From Fragilariopsis cylindrus CCMP1102 (Eukaryota > Bacillariophyta > Bacillariophyceae > Bacillariales > Bacillariaceae): 64,000 nt of DNA. The position numbers and the translations under genes were made by a program. Of this stretch, positions 33,121 to 45,819 are shown in pieces. The notes beneath the pieces are model-generated. The model was not told the origin of the DNA. It saw only the letters and a list, made by a program, of their open reading frames with translations, and made no database searches. The stretch lies in NCBI GenBank assembly GCA_900095095.1, contig FMBT01000387.1, positions 62,001 to 126,000 on the forward strand, given 5' to 3'. The number at the start of each line of letters is the position of its first letter. Position 1 is the stretch's first letter.

Positions 33121-34609
33121 TGATGGGGATGGTGCTGATTTACGTTCTTTACCACTACTTGTTGAATATTCATACAGCAGCAACAGATATTCCAATTATA
33201 GTATTGATGCTCTGCTGGTGTTGCGTTGATGTTGCGTTGCTTATATTCCAAGCAATTCCTTTATATTTGAAAGTACATTTTGATTTCTGGTTCTACTTTT
33301 TACAGCAACAAATCCAGGATGATCACCATCCATCCGGGCCCAATAAAATTTCAGTCTACTTGACCTGAAGTGGCATCATCTTGCCACTGTGAATCTTATA
33401 TATTGTTGATTCCTACTCAGAAATGCCTCATCAGAAACAAAGATTCCTACTCAGAAATGCCTCATGCCCGATAGTTTTGGTGTTGTATGATGGGCTTCTT
33501 GACGTCCATGTACTAACACAGCCTAGTCCTAGTTGCTTTCGAACTTAGCCTGGTATGTTTAATGTCAATCTCTTGACATAAATTACTATTCACTATTAAA
33601 GATATAACTAATACGTTCTACATCTGAAGGTTTTAAGGCTAGTAAAAGGTTGTGAATAATAACTACGAGTGCTGGCTAGTGTGTTGTAATTTTGTGTGAG
33701 AAAAGATTTGAAGAAAGATGTAATGCTGTTTGAATTTACTTTTTGAACCGGGTTGCCTTTGCCAATCTTGGTGTGCAGGCCAATATTCTAATAGTGTATG
33801 GTTTGCAGTAGTATTCTTATTCTGTAATATTTGATACTCTAATTTACAAAAAATTCTGAACCAAGATGCACACTGGATCATTCTCCCATGGATACACCCC
33901 GTTAATCATCACAGCATACTACTGATCAGTGTACTGAAATAATTGTCAACTTGATAGAGCATCTGGTTATTTCCATACATTACCAGCACTTACTTTATCA
34001 CCATGCAGCACCCTTGCAAGACACCTAACCACCACCAACATGTACCAACCACTTTGCCGCTTGTTGACTACACATGACATACTATATATAGATTTTTGTT
34101 CCTGCATAGAATTAGGGCCGGTAAAATGCACAGTCATAACACTAGATAATTAGCGGCAATCCCCTTGCTGAATGCACATATTGATACATTTATATCATCT
34201 TTTGGAACAACAAGTTGAATTCACACACTGTACACATCATCATTCATCATGTAAAATACCAATGATAACAGACAGGCAACTCACAAGTTGATAGGAGGCA
34301 GGCAAACAGAGAGTTGAATACACGCACTGTACGCATTATCATCACAATTGTCATCGTCATCATCATCATCATGTGAAATAACTCAATGATAGCAGTCAGA
34401 CAACCACAGTGCAGAAAGTATGTAGTCCTGAATTATGCAAGTCCATACAACAATAACAAGTTCTATGCAGCCACATACATCGTCATGTGCAACAGCAATG
34501 ATCACAGGTAGGAAATATGAAAAATTGACATAATAATGATAAAACAATGGTAATAGCAGAAAGTTGAAATCATATGCATCACATCATCATGAAACTATCA
34601 TTGTATTTA
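33121..34609. other. intergenic region with minor repeats
   Basis: No gene seen. GATTCCTACTCAGAAATGCC occurs twice (33408 and 33442). A diverged duplication of about 70-90 bp starts GTTGAATWCACRCACTGTAC at about 34213 and again at about 34313, each copy containing CATCATG and AATGATA blocks. Confidence -1.
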
Positions 34610-36317
34610 CTAGTAGTGATAGGAATCCTCCATCATTGCCGGAATTTGTTTTGGAAGTAACGCTTGAACGATCCAATGACGGATTGATTGGGGTAACATC
34701 CGGAGTGGTGATAAAATGAATTTCGTATCCATTCCAATCATCATTTGTCCCGATGACGAATCCGAATGGACACAACAGCAGTGATCCACAACAGTATCCA
34801 CCACGACCTTCATATCCCAAGTACCGGATGACACGGTCCGAGCAATATGTTTGATATAGGATTCCAAGAATTCTAATATGGGTATGTGCATGTGTGCAAG
34901 TTTCGTGGCAGTTAAGTTTAGACAACGTGTGTGTACGTATGTATAAAAGAGAGGGAGGGTGAGAGAGAGAAGGATACTTGAATGTTTGATGTTATTCGAA
35001 TTAGAACGAACCCACCCAAACAATCTAACAATAACAAATACTGTTCAAAACTATTATACCACCTTTATGTTCGACCATACATGGTATTTACTTTTTTTTT
35101 GGTTGGTTGGTTAGTTACGTACCATTGCCGTACTCGTCTTTCTTGGATTGTAGTAACGGATTCCACGTTTGTTCTCGAATCTCACGTTCGAGGCGTGTCG
35201 GATCGGCCAAGGGCGTGGCGTGGAAGGACGGGTTCACGGAAACAACATCCACATCAAACATTTTCATTTCCAAACGCAAACTATCGGTAAAGGCAACCGC
35301 CGCATTCTTGGCGACCTCGTACGGACTTGCGGCCAGTCCACCGGAGGGTAAGATCCCGGCTGCGGAATTAATATTCAGTATCCTACTACGAAGGAACCGA
35401 GACGATGATGACGACGATAACGATGATGAATCCTCGTCATTATTCGTAGCACGACGTTGTTGCACCCGATGACGATGACGACGACGATCACGGGCCTGTC
35501 GTTTAAAAATAGGCAAGAATGTTTTGACGGTACGGATTTGTGAAAAACAATTCACATTCATACATAATTCATACGCGGTTATATCATTCCAATCAATATA
35601 GCCGGTTCGACCCACACCCGCGTTATTGATTAAGGCATGCAAGTACCGTCGTCGTCGTCGTCGATGAGGAAGTTGTTGTTGTGATGATGGTGCTTGCTGT
35701 TGGAGATTTCCTGCTGTTGGTGCTGTGTCTTGAAATAGTAACCATTCGTTAATGGTACGGAACGCACTATCGATATGATCCTGTTTCGTGACGTCCATCC
35801 ACAACGGCTTGATTATTAGGTTGTTATTGTTTATCGGTCCATGATTGTTATTATTATCACCCGACGAAGACGACGACGACGACGACGACGATGACGCAAA
35901 GAACGACCTTTTGCAGGATTTCAAATCTTTGTTAAGACATCCAGCAAATACCACAAACCCTTCCTTTGCCAATCGTATGGCAATTTCTTTCCCAAAACCG
36001 GAATCACATCCGGTTATTAAAACGGCGAATTCTTCTTCATCATCATCTTCTTCTTGAAGAATCTTCTTATTAGGAACGAAACATTGCTGCTGGTGTTTAT
36101 GGTAATACTGCAAAGATAGTTTCCAGGGTAAAATTATACCCACCAAGATCACGCCAACAAGGGGTGGAATCAGTATTAAAAATATCGACCAATACACACA
36201 ATAACTAATTGTTTGGTACGGTTCTTGGTGTACTATTGCATTCAATCGTTGTAGAAACGGACCATGAGGTTTCCCGGTTAATAACAGTGATCCTAAATTT
36301 CCTGTCCACCACACCAT
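34610..36317 (-). CDS. membrane-anchored short-chain dehydrogenase/reductase (retinol/17beta-HSD-like)
   Basis: NAD(P)H-dependent oxidoreductase of the classical SDR family. Exon 1 (36317-35123) and exon 2 (34872-34610) join in phase 1 across a 250 nt intron (GTACGT..TAG), giving 485 residues. A transmembrane segment lies at residues 38-66. The cofactor motif TGCDSGFG is at 102-109 and NAG at about 231-233. The catalytic Ser is in NINSAAG (S317), and Y332-x3-K336 is in PYEVAK. The substrate-side NPSFHATPL follows. Exon 2 supplies the C-terminal signature (QMMIGMDTKFILSPLRMLPQ) seen in microsomal retinol and 17beta-hydroxysteroid dehydrogenases. Low-complexity Ser and His/Arg insertions enlarge it. 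Location is probably ER or another endomembrane. The substrate is unknown. Confidence -1.
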
Positions 36318-37019
36318 TTTTCAATTACTTCCTAGTTCTGTTCTCTTAGCTAGCTAGCTAGTTGTCTCGTCTCGTCTCGTCTCTCCTCTCAACCTCTCTC
36401 TCGATCTCGTCGTCGTTATGTCGTTTCAAAGATTTTGTGTAGTATCTTCAAATTTATTTTAATTCGGGGGAGATCGAGAGAAAAGAGAACGAAGGGGAGA
36501 ACTATTCAGATAAAATGAAATCAATTAAATAAAAAATAAGCAAGAAATGAGAGCAATAACAAGCACACTACACACACTACTAATAGAGATAAGACAAAAT
36601 GCTTCAACACCAGATACTGTATATGGAGTAATGATGTATGATACTGTATACCTATATTTTAAGAAAATCAAGTGCTTTTTACTACTATCTATTTGAGTAA
36701 GAGGTAAAGCAGCTCTATGGAGCCACCAAAGAAGGGGTGCTCCGGGGAAAAATTATATCTCTATCAATTTTTGAAGCTGCGTGCTCAGGCTTGGAGTAAA
36801 CAGTAGTTAGTAGCTGTTGAGAGCTTCAATATTGCTGGTATTGACTTAGTATAACATAGACGCACACACTATTCCTCTTTCTCTCTCTCTCTCAAATTCC
36901 CCGAACAACAATAACAACAACAATAGCAGGAAAGAAAAATATTTCACTTATTTTCATTGTTGTTCAGAATTAGTATTAAATTAAATTAATACTAAATTAA
37001 ATTAGATTAAATTGAAAGT
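36318..37019. other. intergenic region, no gene seen
   Basis: It starts with GTCTCGTCTCGTCTC and CTCTCT tracts upstream of the SDR gene (36360-36415). The remainder is AT-rich. Confidence -1.
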
Positions 37020-37548
37020 TTAAATATCCATTTCTTCTTTCAATGTACATTCTAATCGATACCAATACTGCAATTGTGCTGTTAATTTACGTGCTTCTTG
37101 TAATTTGATATCATCATCCTCCAACAAAAACAAAACAATAGTGTCATTGTTATTATTGTCATTGTCATCGTCCTCGTTATTATCCAAAAGATCTTTCAAT
37201 GATTCTTCACATTGATTCTTCAATAATCGCGTTTCTTTGGATATAGTACGAAATTCATCTTGTTTATTATTACTATTGGCATGAACTAAATCTTCAATCC
37301 GTTCTCTATATTCCATCATATCCATTAAAAAATCCATTCCAACAAATTGTGACATATCATTATCGTTATTATTATTGTTATCGTTATTTTTGTTATCGTT
37401 ATTATTATTATTATCATTTGTATTATCATATTCCATTAATGGACAATTATATAATTCTAATAAATGATTTGCACGTGTATGTGGTAATTGTAATATCTGA
37501 TAGGCATTTGTGATAGTTTCAGCTGTAATAATACTTGTTCTATCTTGA

Positions 37549-37579
<31 letters not shown>

Positions 37580-38132
37580 TATCAGGATGATATTCAATCA
37601 TTAGTTTTAAATATCTTTCTTTGAGTAATGGTAATGCTATACCAAATTTTCGTGGTATATCAAATAGTTTAAAGAAATCGTCACCGTCACCGTCCTCACT
37701 ATTATTATTATTAGTAGTATTAGTATCACTTGTGTCGCTTTGATGAACAAAACCTCTCCTGATAAATTGTTGATAGTAGCGTTGTTGTTGTGATGGTACT
37801 TGTACTTGTACTTGTTGTATGCTAGTAGTAGCTGCCTTTCCTTTCCTCCAGATTCTCTTTTCGTACAATATATTGTTGTACCGGATTGAAGAATAAGCAG
37901 CTGTTCTTGTTGTTGCTGCTACATAATGCTTACTATTATTATTAGTAGTTATAGTTGTGGTAGTAGGAAGAATTCGACGATACGACGACGACAGCGGTAA
38001 CAAGGATGATGACGACGACGACGATACTAATTGTCTCCTCATTATTGCCCTACTCCTCATCATTATCATATTTTTCGTGACAGTACCAGTAGTAGTAGTA
38101 GCCATCGTAGTCATCATCCTCATCATCGTCAT
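37020..38132 (-). CDS. HSCB: HscB/Jac1 J-domain co-chaperone for Fe-S cluster assembly
   Basis: Mitochondrial J-protein that stimulates the Hsp70 partner and delivers the Isu scaffold during Fe-S cluster transfer. Intact single exon of 370 codons. The J domain starts FFKLFDIPRKFGI (about 153-165) and contains the invariant HPD (182-184). The conserved segment ITNAYQILQLPHTRANHLLEL follows. The C-terminal three-helix Isu-binding bundle has FLMDMMEYRERIEDL and ends LQYWYRLECTLKEEMDI. The leader (first 40 residues) is Met/Thr/Arg-rich and basic, consistent with mitochondrial import. Asn/Asp and Gln/His runs interrupt the domains. The N-terminal zinc-binding cysteines of animal HSCB are not evident. 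High confidence. Confidence -1.
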
Positions 38133-39925
38133 GCGTAGTAGCTATCTCCTTTCTTTTTCACACGCCACGTCGTTGATAGTTGATCACGGTAAATAAGGAT
38201 CTTTGGTTTAAATTGAATTTGGTCCGAACCGTACAGTACCGAAAATGTCATTTACACAATGATAATAAATATCATAATATACTCTTGTTTCGCCTTTCTC
38301 CTTTCCGTCTCCTTCAATCTGTTCGACTTTCAAACCAATCACACCAATTAAGAATTACAAAAAACCAATCACACCAATTAAGAATTACAGTAACTTATCA
38401 TCAAGTACCAGATAAAAACACAATCATGAACAAATTGAGTCACGAATAACGCCCTACACGATTCATTCGATTCGATTGATTCATTTATTCAGATTTTAGT
38501 TTTAGATGATGAGAATTCAGATTTTCGATTGCGTAGAAGTCAATTGAGATGGGGATCTGCGGATCTGAGGTACCAGTATTGTGTTGTTGATGATAATGGA
38601 AGAGAAGTGGTGTCATCCGACAGTCTAGTGCGGTGCGCCGTAGGTAGCTGTTGTTGACAAATAATACGTTACGTATTCATCAAAACAGTTTGTACAGATA
38701 TCATTTCCGTACAAAAAACATTGTAGTATTGACAATGAAGAAAGTCTCATCAAGAACAACAGCAATGCTATGGAATATTTTATGACAGGACTCCCACCTT
38801 TAGTAGAAAAAGAAATGCAGTACAACTAGAGCTCTTTTGACGTAGATTGATTGAGACGTAGTCGGCATAAGCAATGACGTATTGCAACTAAGCCTGAAAG
38901 TTGTGGCTACAAAAATGCAACAACGCGGGAAGACTTGGTTCATGTTGGTGTTCCGATGTTTCTAGCGTAACGTTATAGAGTTTGACACTATAGTAGGGTG
39001 AACTATTAAGCTGTCGAGGAGGGGACAACAATAATATCTTGAAAAACAAACAGTCAGTAGTAGTAGACTACAGCCCAAAGATGGAAGCTGTCATTGAATA
39101 TTTTGCCTCATCACCACCTGACGGCGAATCTATGTCATGTCAGGAGGAAAAGTAGGCACAAATAATACAAGCCGATGGGAATGAGCACAAAGACTTGTCC
39201 TATTATATGGAAGAAACTGTTGATTAAGTTACATACGATGTGAACTTTAAAAATTGGTATGGCTGTATGTTGGTTTGTGAGGAAAGAGAGTCTCTTTGTC
39301 ACTTTGACAAACAGTACAGCACCCTTAAAAATATATGCAGATATCTGTAGAATGGAACTATGGATCTTGTAACCCTTTAAGGATAGTATTCATCGCCAAT
39401 ACCATGCCAACCTCTGAGTTTCAGAGGCGCGATTAATAGCGCGACGGTATTGACTCTGAGTTTCAGAAGCGCGATTAATAGCGCGACGGTATTGACTCTT
39501 AGCTGATATCTAATTACCGCCGGAGGCTACTTGTACAAATCACCGTCCTTTATCGTGAGGAGCTCCAACGCGCATAGAAAAGTGCTTCACAAATCGAACC
39601 GCAGGTCGATCCATTTAACAACACACGGTAGATTTTGGTTACGCTCACGTGGAAGTGTTCGCGGTGGCCGCTTGTGATTGATTACTATTCAACACAAAAA
39701 TTAATAAATAACACAAAAACTAATAAAGAATGAATGAAAAAATAGATGTTTATTAATAAATAACATATGCCTACTTCTGATACTGTACTGTGATTATGCT
39801 GTAATTACTACTGTATGGAGGCCCAAATATATATTATAATATGGCAATAGGTGAAGCCACCGGCTACAATTCTATAATATACATCCATAGTTTACTTTCG
39901 TTGGATCATTTTCTGCTGCTGCTTT
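38133..39925. other. 1.8 kb intergenic region with small tandem repeats
   Basis: No gene supported. A 27 bp direct repeat containing CCAATCACACCAATTAAGAA lies at about 38334-38388. A 42 bp tandem pair occurs at 39412-39495 (separate entry). Confidence -1.
39412..39495. repeat. 42 bp tandem repeat, two copies
   Basis: The unit begins CTCTGAGTTTCAGARGCGCG and continues ATTAATAGCGCGACGGTATTGA. The copies at 39412-39453 and 39454-39495 differ at one base. The GCGCGATTAATAGCGC core is a near-palindrome. Confidence -1.
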
Positions 39926-41094
39926 TTAAAAGACCAAATCATCATCATCATCATCGTCGTCATCGTCACTACTGCCATAGCATTCATCATCACGATCACC
40001 TTGTTCTGTACGGTAAATATTGGCGTTTCCGACACCACTATCTCCGTCGTACTTGTTGCTTTTGTTGCTGCTGGCGGACTTGTTTTCTCCGAGCATCTGA
40101 TCATCATCATCTTCGTGTTTAATTTGCTGCTGTTCTCTGTTGTTGACATCAACGACGATAGTTTCTGCAGGAGGTACTTCTATAACATTGGCTTCTGCGA
40201 CACTACTGTCTCCGTCGCACTTGTTGTTGTTTTTACTGTTGCTACTGATCTTGTTTTCTTCGAGCATCTGTTCAGAATCATCTTCGTGTTCAATTTGTTG
40301 TGGTTCTTTGCTGTTGACATCAGCGACGGTTTTTCCTACAGGAAGTACTACTACTAGGGCAGGAGAGGAAGAAGGAGCTAATAGTCGCCATTTAAAACCA
40401 AGTTTTTCCATTGCACGAATTCTTTCTTTCGTCATCGAGCACTCTTTATCTTCTTTATATAACCTGTGTTGTTGTCTCTGATTATCGGCCCACTTGCCAA
40501 GATTATTATATCCTTCAAACTGACAAGGAACATTACAGTCACCATTGTTTTTCCTATAGTCAGCAAGCTGTGCCAATCGATTTTCAAGAGTAAGTCGTCT
40601 TTTCCATCCAAAATCGAGCTTTTCCAATACACCAGATCGCTGCTGCTGCTTTACGTGTTCTACATTTGTATTGTTTTGAGAGCAGCGCTGACGACTTTTC
40701 TCTCTAAACGAAGACGAGACCTTGTTCACAGCCTGAGCATATGTTATCGGTGTCCAACTATAATCTTCTGCTGTTGTAAATTTCACAAACCGTCCCGGTG
40801 GATCTTGATTTTGAACAGTATCCACGATTGCTTTTGTTACCAGTAGCTTTGTGTGCTTCGGAGATCTTCTGTAAAGGTCACGATTTCTCTGGACCAATAT
40901 ACGGAACCAAACGTTTCCTGGATGATTCTTACCACTATGACCACATATAACGTCCTGTATTATGTATAATAGATGTTATCATTGTTACAGAAAGAGATGG
41001 AAGCGTTCTAAGTGAGTATAGGGAAAACAAAAATGATAAATTCAACAACATAATCTGGATGAAACAAGCAAATGTAGTCATGGTTACATATAAA

Positions 41095-41125
<31 letters not shown>

Positions 41126-42255
41126 ACTTACGTGTTTGTTGATTCCCGCTACGATGAATCGTCTGTTGATCTGTTGCTGTAGAGAATAAAAACTTCCAAT
41201 GTCAACCAAAGGCCTTTCCGACACAGAGGGACATTTCTTAGTGGCAGCAGCAGCAGCAGCAGCAGTAGCACTATCCGACGCAATTCGATGTGGTTGATAT
41301 TTCTGCTCCATCAAACGCTGCCGTTCCTGTTGTTGTTGTTGTTGTACCATTAAACGCAGTTGTTGTTCCTGTTCCTGGTGTTTTACCATCAGACGCTGCT
41401 GCTGTTGCTGCTGTTCCAGTTGCTGCTTTTGTCGGTATTGCGTTTCTTGTTGTTCTTGTCCTTCATTGAATCGTAGTAACGCCAAATTTGCCACAATCCG
41501 TTGCTGTTGATTCTCCTGCTGTTGTTGTGCCATCAAACGCAGTTCCTGTTGCAGCTGTTCTTGCTGCTGCTGTTGTTGATGTTGTACCATCAAACGTAAA
41601 TGGTGCCGCTTTTGTTGGTATTTATCTTGATGTTCTTGCTCTTGATTGAATCGAAGTAACGCTAAAGCAGACGCACGTTGATGTTGTTCCTGTTGTTGTA
41701 GTTGATAACGCACCATTAACTGTTGCTGTTGTTGCTGATTTTGCTGATGATCTTGCTCTTGTTCTGGATTGAATCCAAGTAATTTTTGTACCATTCGATC
41801 ACGAGCTGTATTGGTATCAACCACCTTTTTATCATCCTTGCGACGATGCAGTGAGTTTCGAGTAAATTCGATGCCTTCGCTGTTGCTAGTATTGCTGTTG
41901 CTGTCGTCGCTTTTACCATTGAATGTAAAGAGAGGACGAGGAATAGAAGGAGGACGCCGCTGCAATACCTGTCTGAATTGTTCCGCTAATAAAATTTGTT
42001 CCTGTTTCGATGAGGCATTTGTAAATCGTTCATAGTTATTTTCAACAAGTTCTTTCAGTGAATTATTCATCATTTGGATGTTATTATTATTATTATTACT
42101 ATTATTATTACTACTACTATTATCTTGGTTATTGCTGCTGTAATTATGATTGTTATCACTAGATGATGATGATGATGATGATAGTAACAATAAATCAACC
42201 TTCCGTTTCTTGCTTTGCTACTACTACTACTACTACTACTGCTGCTTGTCATCAA
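39926..42255 (-). CDS. DUF6824-type plus helicase-associated-domain nuclear protein, one apparent frameshift at the 5' end
   Basis: Exon 1 (to 41132) and exon 2 (40954-39926) join in phase 0 across a 177 nt GTAAGT..CAG intron. Exon 1 encodes a long Gln-rich region with four related LMVxxQxQQQ/LALLRFNxEQE repeats. Exon 2 starts with a DUF6824-like domain (DVICGHSGKNHPGNVWFR, then RNRDLYRRSPKHTKLLV). A helicase-associated (HA) domain follows: RLAQLADYRKNNGDCNVPCQ ... LGKWADNQRQQHRLYKED ... MEKLGFKWRL. Two acidic/Ser repeats end it. The coding frame upstream of exon 1 lacks an ATG but encodes KKRKVD, an SV40-like nuclear signal. The ATG at 42255 lies in another frame and connects after one missing base (about 42205-42240, in an AGT repeat). 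Likely a DNA-associated nuclear protein; domain names are from memory and the function is unknown. Confidence -1.
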
Positions 42256-43757
42256 TACTGGTCAGCTCACAAGTTCGCACACTGATTTTTCTTAAGAGAA
42301 TCAATAAATACTTAATATTATATGGCCGGCGATCAAGGAATATCTTGGTAGCGTGTATCATACTGACACACGGTAGTTGGGGATGTCTTAACTTCAAGTT
42401 CTAATAATGCGCTAATAGTCCCTTACGGTACTGGTGATTAATTAATGGGGTTGATCACATTAAGTAAGTAGTTTCTACCCATCGCGTTTGACGTACTAGT
42501 ACAGTCTATTAAATACAACTGATTATTCACACACTACGGCAACTAGAATTTTCAGAGTTTCGCAGCACCCTCAAAAACCTCTATTTACACGCGTATACGC
42601 GTGTACTCCTGTTAAGGGATATTTTCAGAGTTTCGCAGTACCCTAAAAAACCTCTATTTACACGCGTATACGCGTGTACTCCTGTTAAGGGATAATCTTT
42701 TTTATTTCTTCTTTCTCTACTACTATCGGTATTACTGTATGATAAATTTATGAATGTTAATTATTTATTACCAGGAACATCCTCGATTTTTTAAAAATCG
42801 AATGAAGGAGTCAAACGATTCAGCTCAAAATATTTGAATTCTACGAGCTGAATACTGTAGGTGAGCTGAATGTGCCAGAATGTTTCAGCTCATGGGACTC
42901 ACTAGACTGGTCCAGCGAAAATGTTTTACTGAATGAGAAAAAACTTAAATAAGGTTTTTCAGTACAAGGACTGTTTTCTGTCAGGGTATCATACATAGGA
43001 TGTTGTTAAGACTGTTTGTTATTTCACATCACATCATTATTGATACTATTATAAAAATAAATTCATAATTAATCTATCGACAATGGACTAAATCAGACTG
43101 AATCAGTCATGATTTGTTCTTAAAACTCGCTGTAAAAAACAACTGCATAATTCTTGCAAGTTTCAATCAAAAATTATTATATATTAGACTTGTATTAAAC
43201 AGAAACGGTTAATATATTCCTACTCCTGGTTAAAAATGGGTCTAGGAAATACATTTAAATTTTAATTTAAAACCAATAGTTTGTAAGTTGCATGCTGTTG
43301 TAAGTTCTATAGTTTTACTAGTAATGTCTAGTAAATTGTGACTGAAAAAAATTCAGCTGGGACAATTTTTAATTTTTTGACAAACATGCGCCGCGAGAAT
43401 TTTTGTTCGTGGCGCACGCACACCCCTAAAAAATTTATTACCCCTGCGGTATTACAGCTCTGAATGAGATCTTCCGCGATAAACCACTGGACCTATCTTT
43501 TTTTATTAAATGCAGAAAACAAAATAAAAATTGTACGTATAATCGTTATTTATGTGTCTTTTCTGGGCCTTTTGTTTCATAATATTAAGCATTCATGCAT
43601 TATCCAATTCCTCGCGATCGGCAATAAGGAAAAGGCCAAAGAATAGCCGCATATTGTAAAGAAGTAATTCTTTTTCGTATCTTTGCGTTGCTGTAGATCA
43701 GGTCAGTCTTAGTAAGACGAAGGAAACAAATAATCTGCATACATACCGTGCACCGGT
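42256..43757. other. 1.5 kb divergent region between the two DUF6824-type genes
   Basis: No gene seen. It contains the 73 bp palindrome-bearing duplication at 42549-42694, a short inverted repeat TCGATTTTTTAAAAATCGAA (about 42783), and an imperfect GCGCC/GGCGC hairpin (43388-43415). Confidence -1.
42549..42694. repeat. 73 bp tandem duplication, each copy with a 20 bp perfect palindrome
   Basis: The units 42549-42621 and 42622-42694 begin TTTTCAGAGTTTCGCAG and differ at two positions. Each holds TACACGCGTATACGCGTGTA (42586-42605 and 42659-42678), a perfect 20 bp palindrome with two ACGCGT sites, in otherwise AT-rich DNA. Confidence -1.
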
Positions 43758-45034
43758 ATGACGATGTCTATTCCTGCTGAAACACCAACATCAATGCACA
43801 CCAGTACTATTATTCCAGATAATAGTACGAGTACGAATAGTGGTAGTGGTATAATCAATACGAATACGAATACGAATATGAATACAAATACGAATACTAA
43901 TACGAATATGAATACGAATACGAATGTTGGTGATGATATACATGCAGAAAACAAGATATTGAAGCAAAGTAGAGTACCGGAGGATGTTGATGCATTATTG
44001 GCACGTGAATTGAATAATATGACATTTGCTGAACGAACAATGATATTAGAAGATGTACATGGTGTTGGTGATTTTCCAAAGGAAGAAAATAATCCTGCTT
44101 TAATACAACAAAGACTATTAGAATTGAATATAGCATTGAATGCAATTTCAATCAAACCAGCGTTCGATGAAGCACAACGATTAGCATTACTTCTACCACC
44201 TGTTCCTGTCAACGAAACACAAACACAACCGGCAGTTGGACTTGTTAATGATCCATCATATCGTATTAAATTTTTAAGAGCTGAACGGTATCATCCACAT
44301 AATGCTGCAGTTCGTATGATTAACAATTTACAAATGATACATCAAACATTTGGTTCAGATGGATTAATACGACCATTACATTTAAGTGATATGGCATTAG
44401 ATCCTGATAATCAAATCTTATTTAGTGGTATGTCAATTCAAGTCATGCCTTATCGTGATAGACTTGGACGGAGAGTTGTTGTTCGAAGTGGTCGGAAAGT
44501 ATTTGGAAGGGACGATGTTTGTACCAATACTAGGGTAAGCACAACACTATACGTTATATTGTATTTGAGTTTCCTTTTCTTTTTTGTTCTTGTTTTGTTG
44601 TTGTGATTCCTTTTGTCGACTTCTAATATCTTTTTTACCCGATTTTTTTTGTATACCAATTCCAATTTAGTTAAAAGCATATTTGTATATATGTCAACAA
44701 TTATCAGATGATATTGAATGTCAAATTAATGGTGCTGTATTCATTGCTTTCCCATTAAGTGAAACACGACAGGGTAAATTTCCTCTTTTAGATAAATCTG
44801 GTAGAATGATACTGGACACTATTGGACAAAGGATTGCTCCAATACGTATCTCAGCTGTTCATGTATGTATTCCGGATGATCCATGGTTTAGTGTTGGTGC
44901 ATCAATTGTTCTAAGAGCATTCCCAAAACAATTCCGAATACGAACAAGAGTCCATACAGGTAAGTGAATAACGTTATCGAAAAACAACAACAATATACAG
45001 TACTAATAATAAGTGCTAGTAGTAGTAGGGGCAA

Positions 45035-45068
<34 letters not shown>

Positions 45069-45819
45069 CTTTTCTTCCTGAAAAACTTGCTCGAAATTAT
45101 TCGATTTACAACATCTTATTTGTCTCTTTATACTATTTTTATACCAATCTCGAAAACGAAAACGAAAAACAGGTTCTATAAATGAATGCTGCTATAAGCT
45201 CATGACTTATGGGATACCAGGTGAACAAATTCCAATAACATCATCTGGTATTACTAAACCAACGGATCATAAAAGATGGATTGCATTTTGTCAAGAACGC
45301 GAGGATGCTATATTTCATGGCGGTGTCGGTGGCAGTGTTAATGAGCAACATAATCAACGACCGAAATGGACAACAGCAACGTATCCTGGTATATTTTGTC
45401 CATATTCAACAGATATATTAGTTGGTAGAGGATCACGTATAAAGAATCATATTGGGAATGAACGGTACCGTGAATTGTTACAATCCAAATATGAACTGTA
45501 TGATGGTGTTAGTATAACAAAGAAGAAAGAAATTGCTATGGAGGTTGTCCGTGAAATTCAAGCAGCTGGTGGTCGATTTTTAGTACCGCATGGAAATTGT
45601 TGGATTGAAACTAACAATGAAACTGCAAGAACTAAAGTCAGTATCGCATTCCGTGATGTTCGTAAATCAATCAATGCACGTAGGAATCGTAATTATACCG
45701 ATAGTAGTTCGGCAGAGTTTTGTGCTTCCTCGCCTTCTTCTTCAAGTAATCAAAACAGCAATAGCAAAATTGGTACAACGCTCAGTATGGGTTGCATCAT
45801 GCAACGTGTTAGTCGATGA
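43758..45819 (+). CDS. CRAL-TRIO-like plus DUF6824-type domain protein
   Basis: Three exons, 43758-44534, 44671-44959 and 45173-45819, join in phases 0 and 1 to give 570 residues with no frameshift. After an Asn/Thr repeat, the N-terminal half (MTFAERTMILEDVHGVGD; YRIKFLRAERYHPHNAAVRM; MPYRDRLGRRVVVRSGRK; LDKSGRMILDTIGQRIAPIR) follows the order of CRAL-TRIO lipid-transfer proteins, though the match is only moderate. The C-terminal third has a DUF6824-type domain (DILVGRGSRIKNHIGNERYR, then KKKEIAMEVVREIQAAGGRF and TKVSIAFRDVRKS). This pairing is one I associate with diatoms. A possible role linking lipid sensing to nuclear events is speculation. It is divergent from the other DUF6824-type gene, 1.5 kb away. 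TG microsatellite in intron 2 (about 45036-45066). Confidence -1.
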
